Assembly: GCA_036346255.1 (NCBI GenBank)
Contig: CM070624.1
Location: 15,222,626 to 15,286,625, forward strand
Reading direction: 5' to 3'
From: Ampelocalamus luodianensis
Lineage: Eukaryota > Streptophyta > Magnoliopsida > Poales > Poaceae
DNA: 64,000 bases
Shown: positions 1-13,178 of the stretch, piece by piece
How the letters are laid out: every line of letters begins with the position of its first letter
How positions within the stretch are numbered: the stretch's first letter is position 1
Notes under the pieces: generated by a model
What the model was told of the DNA's origin: nothing
Database searches by the model: none
Seen by the model: the letters and a program-made list of their open reading frames with translations, nothing else
Position numbers and translations under genes: made by a program

Positions 1-1945
1 GGCTCTGGTCACAATGGGGAACACAACAAACACAGAACACTACTAGATTCACTGATGTCATCTAAGGCGGTAAGAAATTTATGCACTGTTCTCGACCACT
101 AGCTCATTCCTGCAGTGATGACAGATGAGCTTACCATTATATTTGTGTTTGGTAGACTGTTGATTCAGATAAAACAAGACCGGCATCGTCATCACGGAAT
201 GGGAGCACCTCAAGAAGAGCTGTCCTTTCATCAATCAAGCCAGGCTCTTCTGGTGATCCTAGTGACCCAAATCGCACAAGCCGCCTACACTCGAGTAGCA
301 GCAGCCGCCCATCCGCTGCCCAAAGGGCGCATCACTCAGGCGGAGTTGAGACCAGGTCCGCGTCATTGTCTAAAACCGGGAACAACTCGCATGATGATCC
401 GACCATACGGAACTTCGAACTGCTCTCTATTAGTGCTGACAGAAGGAAATAAGGAGCTGATGAAGTGTTGTTACGGGCAAGGGTATTGAGGATGTTGTTA
501 TGAGCAGCGGCAGCTCCACTATTTGTTGTATCTTGAAATGTTACCAAAACAAACAGATTATTCGACTCGTAAGATCCATCGTATTTCCTGGAGTTATGAT
601 TGCTTCTATCTAATAGGAGTATTCGGTATCCACATATCGGGGTTCATCCATGCAACAGGACAGACGGGTGAGGCGGGCAAGGTTGGCCGTTCCCATGGTA
701 TCCCAAAAGTAACTGTTTCACACAGACACGAGCCGCGCCGAAATGTTTGCTACGAGCCTACGGTTCTGCCTCCGCACGTCGAGGACAACCCCCAACGTGA
801 GCCACCTCCGCGACCTTCTCGTTTAGGATTCAGGAGACGCGTGTTAGATGAATTTTAGTAGGATTATGATTACTATTTTTTTAAGTAGGATTCCTAATTA
901 ACTTTGGATAGCGGACTATATAAACTTACAAGGCGCGGTCATAGAAACCCAAGAAACAAAGAGTAACTCATCCAAAGAAGAAGACACGTGAGGATTAGAG
1001 ACTAGATTGTTCTTTTTGTACTAGATTCTTGTATGTCGAGGGTCCTAAAATATTCGAGAGGGTTGCAAGAGAGCGATAATCTCTTGTACTCATTTGAGGT
1101 CGTGCTTAAGCAATTTGCGGTTAGCTTTGCTAAATCTTTCTCTCTTATTATGGTTGCTTTGTCACGGTTATTTCTGTTCTCTTTACGAAATTCATCTGCT
1201 TTGTTCTTGATACCATGCACGCTCGTATCGTATCTCACAGACTCTTATCCGATTTGAAAGCTACTGTGGTGGAACCAGCTAGGGTGCCATGTATGCATCG
1301 GCACCCCAAAAATCAAGAACCAGAGGGGATCATCCTCATCAATCATCAGTTCTTTCCTCACTTGACTTCAGTAGTTCAGTGAATCAGTGTTGTAGGCTAT
1401 GTTTTTGCCTGCAAGCCCAGCCCAGTGGCAGCAGGCCACCACCAAAGGTCCATCATCCATGACTCGGCTCCATTCACCAGCGGCAGCCGTTCTCCTGACT
1501 CCAATCCAACCCACAACCAGCTGAAATGCCGATACACCACTGACCACTCCAAAATCCAAATCCAATCCTCATCCTCTCGACTCGGCTGCCCCCAACCCTA
1601 ATCTCTCCCCTCACTCCTCAGTCCTCCCCACTCCCCACTCCCCACTCCCCAATTCCCCAATCCGCAACAGCCAACACGAGGACTAGGGAAGTAGGTGGCG
1701 CGGGAGCAAGCGGCCGGCGGCGCGACATGGGATGGGAGGATGTCAGCGTGGGGTGCAAGCAGGCGGGCACCGGTGAGGGAGTAGGCGACCGGCGGCGCCG
1801 ACACGACGCGAGAGCCGGGAGGGCGGCAGCGTGGCGCCGCGACATGGCGCGGGACTCGGGAGTTGGGGACGGCGGGACAGGGACGGGGGTGGTACGGCGG
1901 TGCCCGGTGCTAGTGGCCTGCTGCCTGGTGATTTGGTGAAGCAGT
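1..1945. other. Intergenic, no gene recognised
   Basis: No open frame here resembles a known protein; those present are short and overlap on both strands. The left half is mixed-composition DNA. Positions 1624-1662 carry a short tandem repeat of CTCCCCA. The stretch 1680-1930 is GC-rich and lies directly against the left end of the copia element, so it may be the pre-insertion flank of a gene-rich region. Confidence 0.5.
860..1270 (+). repeat. Possible LTR fragment or solo LTR
   Basis: A TATA-like ACTATATAAAC near 914-924 is followed by a leader-like stretch and a T-rich region, an arrangement typical of a retrotransposon LTR (U3, TATA, R/U5). Clear TG/CA termini, a target duplication or a second copy were not found in the window. 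It could equally be a decayed promoter. Confidence 0.25.
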
Positions 1946-2634
1946 TGTTAGAAATGTGTGCACTTTTGTGATTATTATAATTCCTAAAGTAATAATTGAG
2001 TCAACAATAGCATATATACTAGGCATATTTGAAACTATGAATAGTAAAATGATCATCAACTCAAATATATTTATCTCATATACATGTACTAACAAGTCAA
2101 ATCCTAGAACAAGTATGCTACTAACAGTAGTAGGCAACAACATTATCATATAAATAATTTCTAGGAAAACAAAGCCTAGTCAAAAGAAATATTATCACCG
2201 TCACTTACAGAGGATCACTCCAAAGAAGGTCGCAGTAGAGTCTGATCCGAAGAAGACGACTCGCAGAGAAGGAAGCAGTGAGCAGTCGCGCGAAAGCTTC
2301 CCAAAAACCTGATTCGCCCCAACCCGTGCAAGATCGCAAGGGACGCCGGCTTCGGAGACACTGCTCTCCCCATGTCGGTGCACGCCGAGGAAGGGATGGA
2401 ATAGCCGAGTAGCACAACAATAAGGAATTGGGCAACAATGCAAAACTGAGTCCGGCTATTATGAAAGCTTAACTCTATTTTGCATTCTGTCTTGCCAGAT
2501 CTGAGGGGAGAGGACTCTTTTATATAGAGTTAGCGCCAGAGCCCTCCCCTAGACTAGCAATATGGTACAAAACTCCACCATGCATGAGTGGGCCTTTGGG
2601 ATTTTGGTTTATGGGCTAAGCCCAACTTCCAACA
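1946..2634 (-). repeat. 3' LTR of the copia element
   Basis: This 689-bp LTR matches 19684-20364 base for base over long stretches. On the minus strand it is preceded by a polypurine tract, GGTGGGGGAT (plus-strand 2635-2644), which marks it as the 3' LTR. Confidence 0.92.
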
Positions 2635-3233
2635 ATCCCCCACCAGATCCCAAAAGCACCACGAATTTGCCCATAATTCCAAAATATTATTTTATATACT
2701 AGTTTTTCCGGTGGAGACCGGTTAAGATTGAACATCCACCTAGAACCTCAAGCTAAACTTGCCCACAACTACACAATGGACTAGGCCTTGAATTGGCAGT
2801 TTTGTGCGGACAAGTTTCACCTAAGGCCTTTGCTGATACTTGGCCACCGATTGGCTACTCCTCGGGTGGAGCATATAAGTCATACTCTGGTGTCTCTTCA
2901 TGAGCTTCTTAGAGAGTACCCATTTCTCATAGACTGTGACTAGCAGTCGGGCTCACATAGGTGTGTTCTTTCAAGAATGCTCTGTAGGATAGCATCTTTG
3001 CTATTTAAAGTCACAGAACACATTAAGACAAAGTCATCCTACCATACAGATTTGAGAGTACGTCATCTTCAGTGGAGTGGGTTATAGAATGTACTCTCCT
3101 TCAGTTAACCAAACAGTTTGTTTTTCCCAGGTCCTACTTCATGGGATCTCCAATCACATAGGTTGGGTTGCCACTGTGATGTAACTCATATAGGTCTCAT
3201 TCTCATCTCCTTCGATGCATGATCTATCACATT

Positions 3234-4241
3234 CTATGATAAACCCTTTATAAAGGGATCTGCCAGATTTTTAGCTGTTGGGATATAATCCACAGCTATT
3301 ATTCTAGAATTTCTCAATTTTTTGACAGGTTTTAATCTTCTTTTTACATGCCTGGAGGACTTCATGTTATCCTTTGCACTGTTCACTTTAACGAGAACTG
3401 TTTGATTATCATAGTACATCAGGATGGCCGGAATCGGTTTTTCAACCACCGGCAAGTCCATCAGGAGTTCACGCAGCCATTCTACTTCAACAGTGGCTGT
3501 ATCCAATGCCGTGAGTTCTACTTCCATGGTTGACCTTGTCAAAATGGTCTGTTTACAAGACCTCCATGAAACAGCAGCACCGCCTAGAGTGAAAACATAT
3601 CCACTCGTAGTCTTAATCTCATCAGCATCAGAAATCCAATTGGAATCGCTATACCCTTCGAGTACACCAGGGTACCCAGTATAGTGAATTCCATAACTCA
3701 CCGTACCTCTCAAGTAGCGCATAACTCGCTCGAGTGCACACCAATGATCATCTCCGGGATTAGAGGTAAACCGGCTTAATTTGCTTACAACAAATGAGAT
3801 GTCAGGCTGGGTAGCGCTAGCTAAGTACATGAGTGAGCCAATAATCTGGGAATATCTCAGCTGATCCTTTCCTAGTATTTTATTCTTTCGAAGTATCACA
3901 CTAGGATCATAGGGTGTTGGAGAAGACTTGCTATCCATATAGCTAAAACGGCTCAAGACCTTTTCCACATAATGGGATTGCAGAAGTGTAAACCCATCCT
4001 CACCCTTGATCAGCTTGATGTTTAGAATTACATTAGCTTCTCCCAGATCTTTCATGTCAAAACTTTGGGAAAGAAAAGACTTAACCTCGATAACCACGTT
4101 AAGACTTGTTCCAAAGATAAATATGTCATCAACATACAAACACAGTATAACTCCTTCACCCCCACCATAGCGGTAGTAAACACATCTATCGGCTTCGTTT
4201 ACTGCAAAGCCTGCAGATGTTAAAGTTCTATCGAACTTCTC
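3234..4241 (-). pseudogene. Copia RT C-terminal part and RNase H
   Basis: The frame holds the copia reverse-transcriptase YVDD box (residues [12 protein letters not shown], near 4115-4150), then the RNase H region with the SDSNW and [12 protein letters not shown] blocks, and ends in the pol C-terminal [12 protein letters not shown] at 3234. The N-terminal half of RT lies 12.5 kb away at 16787-17259, because a gypsy element inserted inside the codon series just after the KKWHE motif. The frame is continuous across the insertion site if one copy of the 5-bp duplication is ignored. The stretch 2645-3233 between pol and the 3' LTR has no gene. Confidence 0.9.
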
Positions 4242-7200
4242 TGTGAGGACCCCAATTTATTTGGCTTGTAATGCTTAACCAACCACCTGGTCCTAGCATC
4301 ACAAATCAAATAAACTGATCCTCGAGATATGTATACTTCCCAGAAAGCAGTATGCACACCCCGGTACAAAATTAGACATCAACTCCATTCCAAACATAGA
4401 GTCCAAACATCACACTACAAACGGAAGATAAACAAATAGTAGAGATATTACAGACAATGACCGACTGGCCACAAGATACACAAATAACAATGTAAAGACA
4501 ATGGAAGCAAAGTGCCATAAGATGGCTATAAACAAAGCCAATCAGTGTGCCTTCAACCCACAAGGCATCTGACCGGACCGCCAAGCCTAGTCGTCACCCA
4601 CGAAGCGACAGCACAGCTCGCAGAAGTGAGGCCCTTGGGGCTCACCTTCTTCCTCTGCAACAAAAACATTAAGCAAAGCACCGAGTACAAAGATTATCTT
4701 TGTACCCGCAAGACTCGACGTGTGAACTAGCGCACTGCTCATATGCTACATGCGAGCTTATTTGGTGGAGGTCATATGTTTCATTTGCATAAAGCCAACT
4801 TTCTTTGCAATAATGTAATACGATTTAAAAGCAAGTTTGCAATTCATTTTCTTGATAAAATGATTGCAAATAAAGATAGATACAAGTAACCACCTAGAAG
4901 TGACTATCCCAATAGTCACCACAATATAGCACGAATCCCAGTTCGTACCACCTACAAGTTTTAATTTAAAAGGTTGTAGTCTAACTCTTGAAAAGCTTAC
5001 CCAAGCGTGTCTATCACCTAGACGAGGCTATTCGAATAGTTTTAACCTGCAGGTGTACCAATGTACCCACACTTGCATCGCTTTAAGCCAAAGCACACTT
5101 CCGAAGGTATGCCGGCACGACTAAGTCCTACGAGACTTTTTCCAATATTGTGTATCGACCTCGTGCGCTCGTATGGATAGAAACCCATACGCTTACATGG
5201 TAAAGCCGAAAAGACAACTACCCACTCAGATAAAGCTTTTCTGACAACTACCATGCTCCCACCTCCATCCCTCCCGCGACCTCCTGCGACCGGGACCAAT
5301 ACACGCCAAAGTACTAGGTCAAGAGAGGTCCCATACCCTCTAGTGTGGTTATGCGCGAAATGCTGGATAACGAAACTCACAAGATGTTCGGTCCTTAATT
5401 GACCCGGGCACCTTTCCAGTCACACCCAATAGATCACACCAGTCTTACCATTGTGCCCAAGTCTAAATCATTTTTGTTTTCATTTTTAATTTTGCAATTA
5501 AACATAGCAGAAATGCTGAAACATAAAGTTATAGAAAATTTTGTGTGATCAAGGTTACCGACTAAAGTCGATAACCGCCCAGTTCTACCGTTAGCTAAGC
5601 ATGTCTAAGCAAGTTGACCCGGATCTACTAAGTGACAAGAGATCATCCAGCGACCTCTAATCACAGCAAATAACCTAGGCTCAGGTAGTAGAGATCAATA
5701 TTTTGACTACAGGATATGCATCTACGGATTTAACTAATCAACTTAACACAAATTAAGCGATGCATACATATAGTTGAAACAAAATATTAGACTTTAAAAT
5801 ACTGGGATAAACATGATCAAACTGCTTGCCTGGCTGCTGTTGCTCAATATGTTGTGGAGGATCGTTCTCGGGGTTGCCGCAAATATCGAATCCTAACGAT
5901 TGAACAAAACAAATAATAAGAGCGAATAACACCGCAGACTCCAACATACCACAACAACAAAACATGCCAAAACTCACACAAAGAAATTTCTAAGCATGAT
6001 ATAACAAAATTTTAGAAACAGAACAATTCCTTTAAGTTATTATGAATTTCCCAAGAATTTTCTAAACTAAATACAAATCAAAACACTAGTTAATTACTAA
6101 ACCAATTTTCATGAACAAAACAGGTGTAAAACTTAACCTAATAGTTAGTATACTGAAAATGAAATGTTACGAATTGGGTTCATTGATTTTGGACAATTAT
6201 TAAAAGAGATATGCATTTTCTAGTTTGGAGATTACATTCTAAAACATTTAAATTAATTAACAGATTTTTGATGCAGGGACAAGGTTGACACTAATTTTAG
6301 CAAATAGTACATTCAAAATGAAAATTAACAACACTGGTTTCATGCAATTTGGATAAAAATTGAATTAGTTATGCATTTTACAAGTTTAATTGAATTAATA
6401 CTCAACGAGAAACATAAACCGAAATACTAAATCATTTCCGAAATCTATAATGCACTCAACCCATTTCGCACCCACCAGCTAGCCCTCGCCACATCGACAA
6501 TGCACAAAAAATGACGACTGCAATGTACCACGAAAGTGACGTCGAAGGCGTATTCTAAGAATACGTCTTCGGCTTAACAGAACGTAATCCTAATACATAT
6601 GCCCAGCAAAAATACGCTTCTCAATAGAGAAAACGATTTCGAAACCTACGCAATCCTTAACTGACATTATGGACCCACATGGCAGTGACTCAGAGTGCAA
6701 CGAAACAGATGGATAAAAAGATTTCTAGACGCGATTAACGAGAGGGCCCACAAGTCGCTGACTCGGCTAAAACAGGTTAGCGCTAAATTAATTACCACCG
6801 TGGTTTCATGGCGGTGCGCGAGAACGGCGGCGCGGCGTGCGGCCGATTACGCGACCTAGTGGGTTTCAAGACGAAGCGGCGATACCTTGAGGCCCGCAAG
6901 GACTTCGCGAACTTCGGTGGCGGTGTTGCGGATCCCGATGGTTGCCGGAGATGAGCTCGCGACGGCCGGAGGCGGAGAAGAAGGTGCGGTGCGCCCGGAG
7001 ATGACGCTACAGACGACGAGAAGCTTCGGGAAGGAGCTCCTCGAGATCGCGGAGACACCAGGAACGATAAGCCCACGATCTTGATGATGGAGGAGGACGG
7101 TGGCGCCGGAATTGACACGGCGCGCTTTACCGAGCTTGAGAAGAAAACGTCGCGAAGCCTCGGTGAAGCACCAAAGAGTGAAACAAGGTCACGCTTAGAC

Positions 7201-8417
7201 TCGGTGGTCGATTGCGCTCCTAAAGGACCAAAAGCCAAACTAGAAACTCACCGAACGCAGATGAGCTTGCGGGGCCGAGATCACCGGAGGCGGAGGCAGC
7301 GAACACGCCCGGCGATACATCGACACCGAGGGCTCGGGATGGGCAAAATGGAGGCGAGGCAAGAGGAACACGACGGCGGGGTCGCTGTTGCTCGAACGGC
7401 AGTGAGGTGGTGGTGCCGCCCTCGGGTTTTTCTCCGGCCGAAGCTAAAAGATGGACGGAGAAGTCGCGAGAATGAATGCGAGGAAGAATGGATGACCACA
7501 GGGGGTAGATGGACTCCTGGCGATCCTCCGGAGGGGAACACGCGTCCACGACGTGGCAGCGACGAGCGTCGTGGCACACATGCACGAAGCGCCGTGAGCT
7601 CGGTGAGACGCGAGAAGACGAGGACGGCGGCGGTGGGGCCCACATGTCAGCGACAGAAGCAAAGCGGCGCGAACTGGAGTCCGGTGCGGCGCGAACAGGT
7701 GGTTAGACTCGATCAAGAATGCATCGACCGTTGGATCTAGAACGGACGGTCGAGATTGATGTATGCATTCGGACAGGTCGGTTGCATACGCACACGTGGA
7801 CGTTCGATCCGCATCGGACGGTGGACACCATCGAGCGCATCGCGTGCAACTAGTTGGTTCGACCGAGCCAAGTGGTGCGGGTCGGACTTGAGCTGAGTTG
7901 GGTCCGAGCAGAGGAACAGTGATTTTAGTTTTGATTTGAAAGACAGGAGGTTTGGGAATTTTTAGAGGTAGCTCCTGAGCTCCAAAAATTCTGAAATTTT
8001 TATGATAGCTACTTTGGGAAGATAACAACATCTCATAAATTTTCCAGAACTTTTTATGCACTGCATTGTTCTGGAGAAAATTCACAAGCTGCTGACCTAG
8101 GGTTTGACCAGATTTCTAAACTGGTTTGACTTGGCCATTTGAAATAGCAAACAAAATCTAAAAATTGTGAAATAATTCAAGGAGGTAAACAGGATGATCA
8201 AGATTACAGGAAAAATACTCCTAGGGGATGATCACAATTTTGAAGACTAAGAATTTGCTGACAACAATTTCCAATCACAAGAATTAACTTCTAGAAAATT
8301 GGAAATTGCTAGGGAAAATTTGGAAAACTTCCAAATGATTTGAAGAGACAACAAAAGTTTTTATTTCTCCTCAAAATTTTACATTTGAAATACAAACCCT
8401 AAGTTAGGGCTGTTACA
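4242..8417 (-). repeat. 3' LTR of the gypsy element (4176 bp)
   Basis: It is the partner of 13179-16786. It retains about 570 bp (roughly 4602-5172) that are missing from the other LTR. The GC-rich part (about 6780-7900) contains overlapping open frames on both strands, which are compositional and not genes. Confidence 0.93.
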
Positions 8418-8430
8418 AATCTCCCCCCCT
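8418..8430 (-). other. Polypurine tract of the gypsy element
   Basis: On the minus strand AGGGGGGAGATT lies directly 5' of the LTR start TGTAACAGCC, the expected position of the plus-strand primer. Confidence 0.85.
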
Positions 8431-8457
8431 TACAGGAATCTCGCCCCGAGATTCTGA

Positions 8458-8676
8458 TCACTGGGAGAAGAAGGATGGGTAATCTGCTCGAAGACGGTCT
8501 TCCCGCTCCCAAGTGGCTTCATCCTCGGAGTGGTTCGACCACTGAACTTTAAGGAACTTGATCACACGGTTCCTTGTTCTGCGTTCAGCTTCTTCGAGGA
8601 TACGAGCGGGCGCCACGATAAGATAGATCTTCCTGCACATCAATATTTTCCAATGGTGTTTCCTCCGCTGGAACAC
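8458..8676 (-). pseudogene. Gypsy chromodomain
   Basis: The frame contains a chromodomain-like block, RILEEAERRTRNRVIKFLKV followed by QWSNHSEDEATWEREDRL. This matches the chromo consensus (ILxxRxRR...YLVKWxxxxxxxATWE) at the C-terminus of chromovirus integrases. It lies one frame away from the integrase end at 8585, so a frameshift separates the two. In intact elements this domain directs insertion toward particular chromatin. Confidence 0.85.
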
Positions 8677-9403
8677 GAAGGCACTTCTTCAATTGTGACA
8701 CATGGAAAACATCATGCACCCCTTCAAGTGTAGCTGGCAACTCCAACTGGTATGCAACAGCTCCCACTTTCTTGATGATGCGATACGGCCCGACATACCG
8801 AGGAGCCAATTTGCCCTTGACACCGAAACGACGATGTCCCTTCAGAGGTGCGACTTTGAGATACACAAAGTCATTGGGCTGGAAACTCAGCTCACGACGA
8901 CGCCGATCTGCATAACTCTTCTGCCTGGACTGGGCTACGCGCAAGTGCTCACGAATCAACTGCACTTGACTTTCAGCTTCATTGATGGAATCTGGGCCAA
9001 AGAATTGCCTTTCACCAGTTTCTGACCAGTTCAACGGTGTTCTGCAGCGTCGTCCATACAAGGCCTCAAATGGTGCCATACCGAGACTAGCCTGGAAGCT
9101 GTTGTTGTAAGAGAACTCGGCAAGTGGTAGGCACTTCTCCCAATTCTTCCCATAGGAAAGGACACAAGCACGGAGCATATCTTCAAGCACCTGATTGACC
9201 CGCTCTGTCTGACCATCGGTCTGAGGATGGTAGGCGGTACTGAACGTAAGACGGGTACCCATGGCCTCCTGTAGACTGTGCCAAAGTCGGGAAGTGAAAA
9301 GAGAACCACGATCTGACACCATCGTTCGTGGCACACCATGCAAACTCACAATACGGGATATGTAGAGGTGCGCCAATTTCTCGACGGCGAGGGTGGTACA
9401 CAC
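8585..9403 (-). pseudogene. Gypsy integrase core and GPY/F domain
   Basis: The frame covers the second half of the integrase catalytic core. Visible blocks are MVSDRGSLFTS (the central Asp region), TAYHPQTDGQTERVNQVLED (with the catalytic Glu) and the LAEFSYNNS block, followed by the C-terminal GPY/F module seen as APRYVGPYRI. The zinc-binding N-terminal part (about 9400-9850) is shifted among frames and not open. The protein would join element cDNA to host DNA. The fragment is clearly integrase but the full polyprotein is broken. Confidence 0.92.
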
Positions 9404-10136
9404 GGCAAAAATGTGCTACTTTCGTCAATCATCAATAACCACCGGATAGCATCCTTCCCGAAGAAGTGCGGGCAAACCAGTTGATGAAGTCCATACCAAC
9501 GAATCCACTTCCACTCGGTATAGGCAAGGGTCAGAAGACCCGCTGGGCGATGCTCGGCCTTCACGCGACAAAGATACGTCGCATCGGCAACGAACCCGCA
9601 ATTTCGCGCTTCATGCGAGTCCACGTAATCTCGACGCAGTCTTGGTACATTTTAGTGGCCCCGGATGGATGGACAAAGGCGAATCATGAGCTTCCGGAGA
9701 ATCAAATCCGTAATTCGAACCTTTGGAACCACGGGCGCCGCCCAAACCACACAACACCATGCTCATCTTCGAGAAACACCGCTATCCCATCCTTGATATT
9801 CGCTTGATCCGGTTCACATCGTCATCCGATCTTTGCGTTGCCTTGACTTGATCCACCAAGGTTGGTTGCACAACCAAGGCGTGAGGAACCATGCTCGACC
9901 AAACCCAAGTTGAGACGCTGAAATTCGCAAGAAGCGCGAGTTCTTTGCTCTTGGATCATCAAAGTATTGCAATACACCTTTCGGCTAAGTGCATCGAACC
10001 ACATTGGCCTTGCCGGTGATACGAATACCCATGTCATAATCTTTGATCAATTCTAGCCATCTCCTCTGCTTTGAGGTTCAGATCCGCCGAGTGAACAAGT
10101 ATTTCAAACTCTTGTGGTGGAATACACCTCACAGAT
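9404..10136 (-). pseudogene. Degraded RNase H to integrase linker of the gypsy element
   Basis: Recognisable pieces of the RNase H end and the integrase HHCC region lie in alternating minus-strand frames. No frame is open for more than about 100 codons. Many small indels are needed to restore a single frame, consistent with decay or with base-calling indels in the assembly. Confidence 0.6.
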
Positions 10137-10437
10137 TTACCGATCGATAATGCCGCCAAATCTTGAGTGCATGAACCACGCAGCAAGCTCTAGATCATGG
10201 GTGGGATAGTTGAGCTCATGTGGTCTCAATCGCTCGGATGCATAGGCAAGCGCCTTGCCTTCCCGCATAAGAACACATCCAAGTCCCCGACGAGAGGCAT
10301 CGCAATAAATATCGAAACTCTTGTGGATATCGGAAGAGTAAGGACTGGGTGAAGTCAATGTTGTTTGAGCTCCCAAAGCTCTCATCACAAGCAGAGGACC
10401 ACACAAACTTCTTGTCCTTCTTGAGCAATTCGATCAT
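10137..10437 (-). pseudogene. Gypsy RNase H fragment
   Basis: The minus-strand frame contains [20 protein letters not shown] and [20 protein letters not shown], the standard Ty3/gypsy RNase H blocks (catalytic Asp in CDAS, Glu and Asp in THDLELAA). The domain is split over two frames (10137-10406 and 10216-10437) by small indels. Confidence 0.85.
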
Positions 10438-11272
10438 CGGCTGCGATCTTGGAGAAGTTCTCGATAAAGCGGCGGTAGTAGCCCGCTAAACCAAGAAAAC
10501 TCCGCACATCGCTGGCCGACTTGGCTGCCTCGTGATAGAACATCACCGACTTTGCCGGGATCCACACTATGCCTCCAGCTGAAAGAACATGGCCCAAAAA
10601 TGCCACTTCCTTCAACCAGAACTCACATTTGCTGAACTTTGCATATAGCTGATGCTCCCGCAATTTGCCCAAAACAATCTTCAGATGCTCAGCATGCTCT
10701 GCTTCAGTCTTGGAATAGATAAGAATGTCATCAATGAAGACCACCACAAATTTGTCCAAAAACTCCATGAATACTGAATTCATAAGGTTCATGAACAAAG
10801 CTGGAGCATTGGTCAGACCGAAAGACATGACGGTGTACTCGTACAGCCCATAACGAGTAGTGAAAGCCGTCTTCGGAATATCTTCAGATCTGATCCTCAC
10901 CTGATGATACCCCATTCTCAAATCAATCTTTGAGAACACCTGGGCTCCAGTCAACTGATCGAACAAATCATCGATGCGGGGCAGAGGATATTTGTTTTTC
11001 ACCGTCACCTCATTGAGAGGACGGTAATCAACACACATACGCAAAGTCTTGTCCTTCTTCTTCACAAAGATCACCGGACAACCCCAAGGAGATGAACTGG
11101 GGCAGATGAAACCCTTTGCTTGGAGCTCACCAAGCTGCTTCTTCAATTCTTCTAGCTCATTGGGAGGCATCCGATACGGCGCCGAGATAGAGCGTCTCGG
11201 CAGCAATTCAATGACAAACTCAAGGTCTCGAACCGAGGCATCCGGGCAAGTCTTGAGGAAAGACATCCACAA
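10385..11272 (-). pseudogene. Gypsy reverse transcriptase
   Basis: This is the best-preserved gypsy domain, open for 295 codons. It shows the fingers motif [17 protein letters not shown], the first catalytic Asp block [10 protein letters not shown], the [10 protein letters not shown] block and the active-site FIDDILIYS. The palm-to-connection linker with [11 protein letters not shown] and [14 protein letters not shown] follows. Residues needed for polymerisation look intact, but protease upstream and RNase H downstream are out of frame. Confidence 0.95.
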
Positions 11273-11755
11273 AGTCAGATACTATAGGAATATCCTGAAT
11301 TTGCAAGGCTGGCTTCGCTTCTAATGCACATAGATGCGGCCCCTGAAGCTGCGGCGAAAATCCGACCTGCTCGCTTGAAGGGTTGGTGAGATAGACAATC
11401 TTCCTGGCACAATCGATTTGTCCCAAGTGTTGGGACAACCAATCCATGCCAAGAATCACATCCAGGCTCGTGGAACTGAGCAGAATAAGGTTTGCCAAAA
11501 ACCCCACTCCTTCAACTATAATAGGAACATCCCGACATCAGAATCGGCTCTCATTTCCGACCGGAGAGCGGATGAGCGAGGAACGCCTAAAGGAACACAG
11601 TGAAGACCACTAGCAGCACAAATGATCTTGAAATAAAAGAATGTGATGCTCGAATCAAATAATACCGCAGCGGGACGAGAATTAACAAGAAGTGTACCCA
11701 TCACGACATCCGCGCCTCCCGAGCCTCCTCGGTGAAAGATGGTTGACTCGACCAT
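11220..11755 (-). pseudogene. Gypsy aspartic protease, frameshifted
   Basis: Two minus-strand frames make up the retropepsin-like region. 11516-11755 holds GTLLVNSRPAAVLFDSS, where the usual DSG/DTG active-site triplet reads DSS. 11220-11507 holds SLDVILGMDWLSQH, the conserved C-terminal protease block of Ty3/gypsy elements. The change at the third triplet position and the frame break suggest the protease is inactive. Confidence 0.8.
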
Positions 11756-11827
11756 TGCCGCACTCGGTCTTGAATAATCTTAGTCGGTGGGTGACCGCTC
11801 CCGCCCGCGTCCTCCATTAGGGCGAGG

Positions 11828-12863
11828 CTACCGCAACACTCGAGGGCAAGCGTTGGCGTAGTGGCCCTTGTTGTGGCAATGAAACAAGTAACCTCGGCCG
11901 CGGGTTGCGGAGGCCGCTCTCTCTTTGGATCGTGGCGCACGTGGTGGCTCACACGGCCCGCGGTGGGCGAAGAGTCGGCGGATGGCCTCGGCGCGGTGGA
12001 GCAAAAGAACGCCCACAGTGCTTGCCCACCGAGGACGAGCGAGGTGGTGTGAGTAGACGATGTGCCTCCCATTTGCGCTATGGACTCGCCAGCGCCTTTG
12101 CCTTATGCTCTGCAACAATGGCCTTATCCACCAAGGCACGAAAGTCGAGAAATCCACAATAGATAACTTGTCCTGCGGCTCCTCGGACAAGCCATCCATA
12201 AACTTCTCTGCTAGCCTCATCGAGGCCACCTCCCCGGAGCATAACGAGCGGATGATTGAACTCGTACAAGTACTCAAATCACGGACTTGCGCCTTGCTTG
12301 AGCGCGAAACTCCTTCTTCTTGACTTCATCGGGCCATCGGGGATGTGGGCCGACGAAAAGCGATCGAACTCCTCCCACGCGACCACATGGCCCGCGGTGC
12401 ATGGCGAGATAGTTCTCCCACCATGAGTCTGCGCCCTCAGGTGGTGGGACGCGAAGAGTGCCTTGTCTGCGCGCTCGCATCGAGCTATGTTGAGCTTTCG
12501 CTCAACCATGCGCGACCAATCATCCGCATCGAGAGGGTCCTCGGAGCGGGAGAAAGTCGGCGGCGTGTGCGGAGGAACTCGCAAGTCCCCGCGAGTCCGG
12601 TGGCGCCACCACGGCGGTGGAGGTATTCCTAGCAATAACCTCCGGGATGCGCGTCGATCCATGCGGTTTCGCTCGATCGGCGAGAACCTCGACCATGGTC
12701 GGAGGAGGGGAAGCTCCTCATCATGACCAACTGCTTGATCGCCACGCGTTCTCCGGCCATCTGTTTTACTAAGACAAGTTAGCAACAACTTTAAGACCAA
12801 GAAAGCCCAAAATTCATGAAAGCAAGAAAACAAACACAAGGCGGGATAAAGTTCGACCAGCAA
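11828..12863 (-). pseudogene. Gypsy gag, fragmented
   Basis: The gag capsid block PPTFSRSEDPLDADDWSRMV with ERKLNIARC follows in the frame at 12279-12863, and continues as RLAEKFMDGLSEEPQDKLSI in the frame at 11828-12277. A CCHC-like knuckle CHNKGHYANAC near 11840-11880 has lost the first Cys spacing. Frameshifts separate the parts. The N-terminal about 60 residues of the longest frame precede the normal gag homology and may be leader sequence. Confidence 0.82.
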
Positions 12864-13161
12864 AAATCGGACACATAACCACTCACTTTACATCTTACCC
12901 TATTATCCCCACAAGTTTTAGTGGATTAAGCTTCATGGTTCTCCCAGACTAATTCCACCGGTAGTAACTATCTTTTGAAAGGTAAAGAGAGAAACCCAGT
13001 TTCAAAACTTAAATTAGAGTAAGATGAGAGTAGAAAGCTAAGATAGGTAAGGAATGAAATATGAGAATCTGCCTAGGTTTTCATAAACCTTTTTATAATT
13101 TGGAAATAAGACTTTCAAAATATTCTAAGGACGACTATGCTTGGGTTACTACGGTCAGAAT

Positions 13162-13174
13162 GGCTCTGATACCA
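13162..13174 (-). other. Primer-binding site of the gypsy element
   Basis: On the minus strand TGGTATCAGAGCC, complementary to the 3' end of plant initiator tRNA-Met, starts a few bases after the end of the right LTR. It identifies 13179-16786 as the 5' LTR. Confidence 0.93.
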
Positions 13175-13178
13175 ACTT

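Noticed and set aside
6792..8085. Several 120-220 codon open frames in 6792-8085, repeated at 15191-16212
   Set aside because: They lie in the GC-rich part of the gypsy LTRs, occur on both strands and are not preserved in frame between the two LTR copies.
13162..13174. Possible tRNA gene fragment (GGCTCTGATACCA)
   Set aside because: It is the complement of the initiator tRNA-Met 3' end next to an LTR, so it is a primer-binding site; the same applies at 32526-32537.
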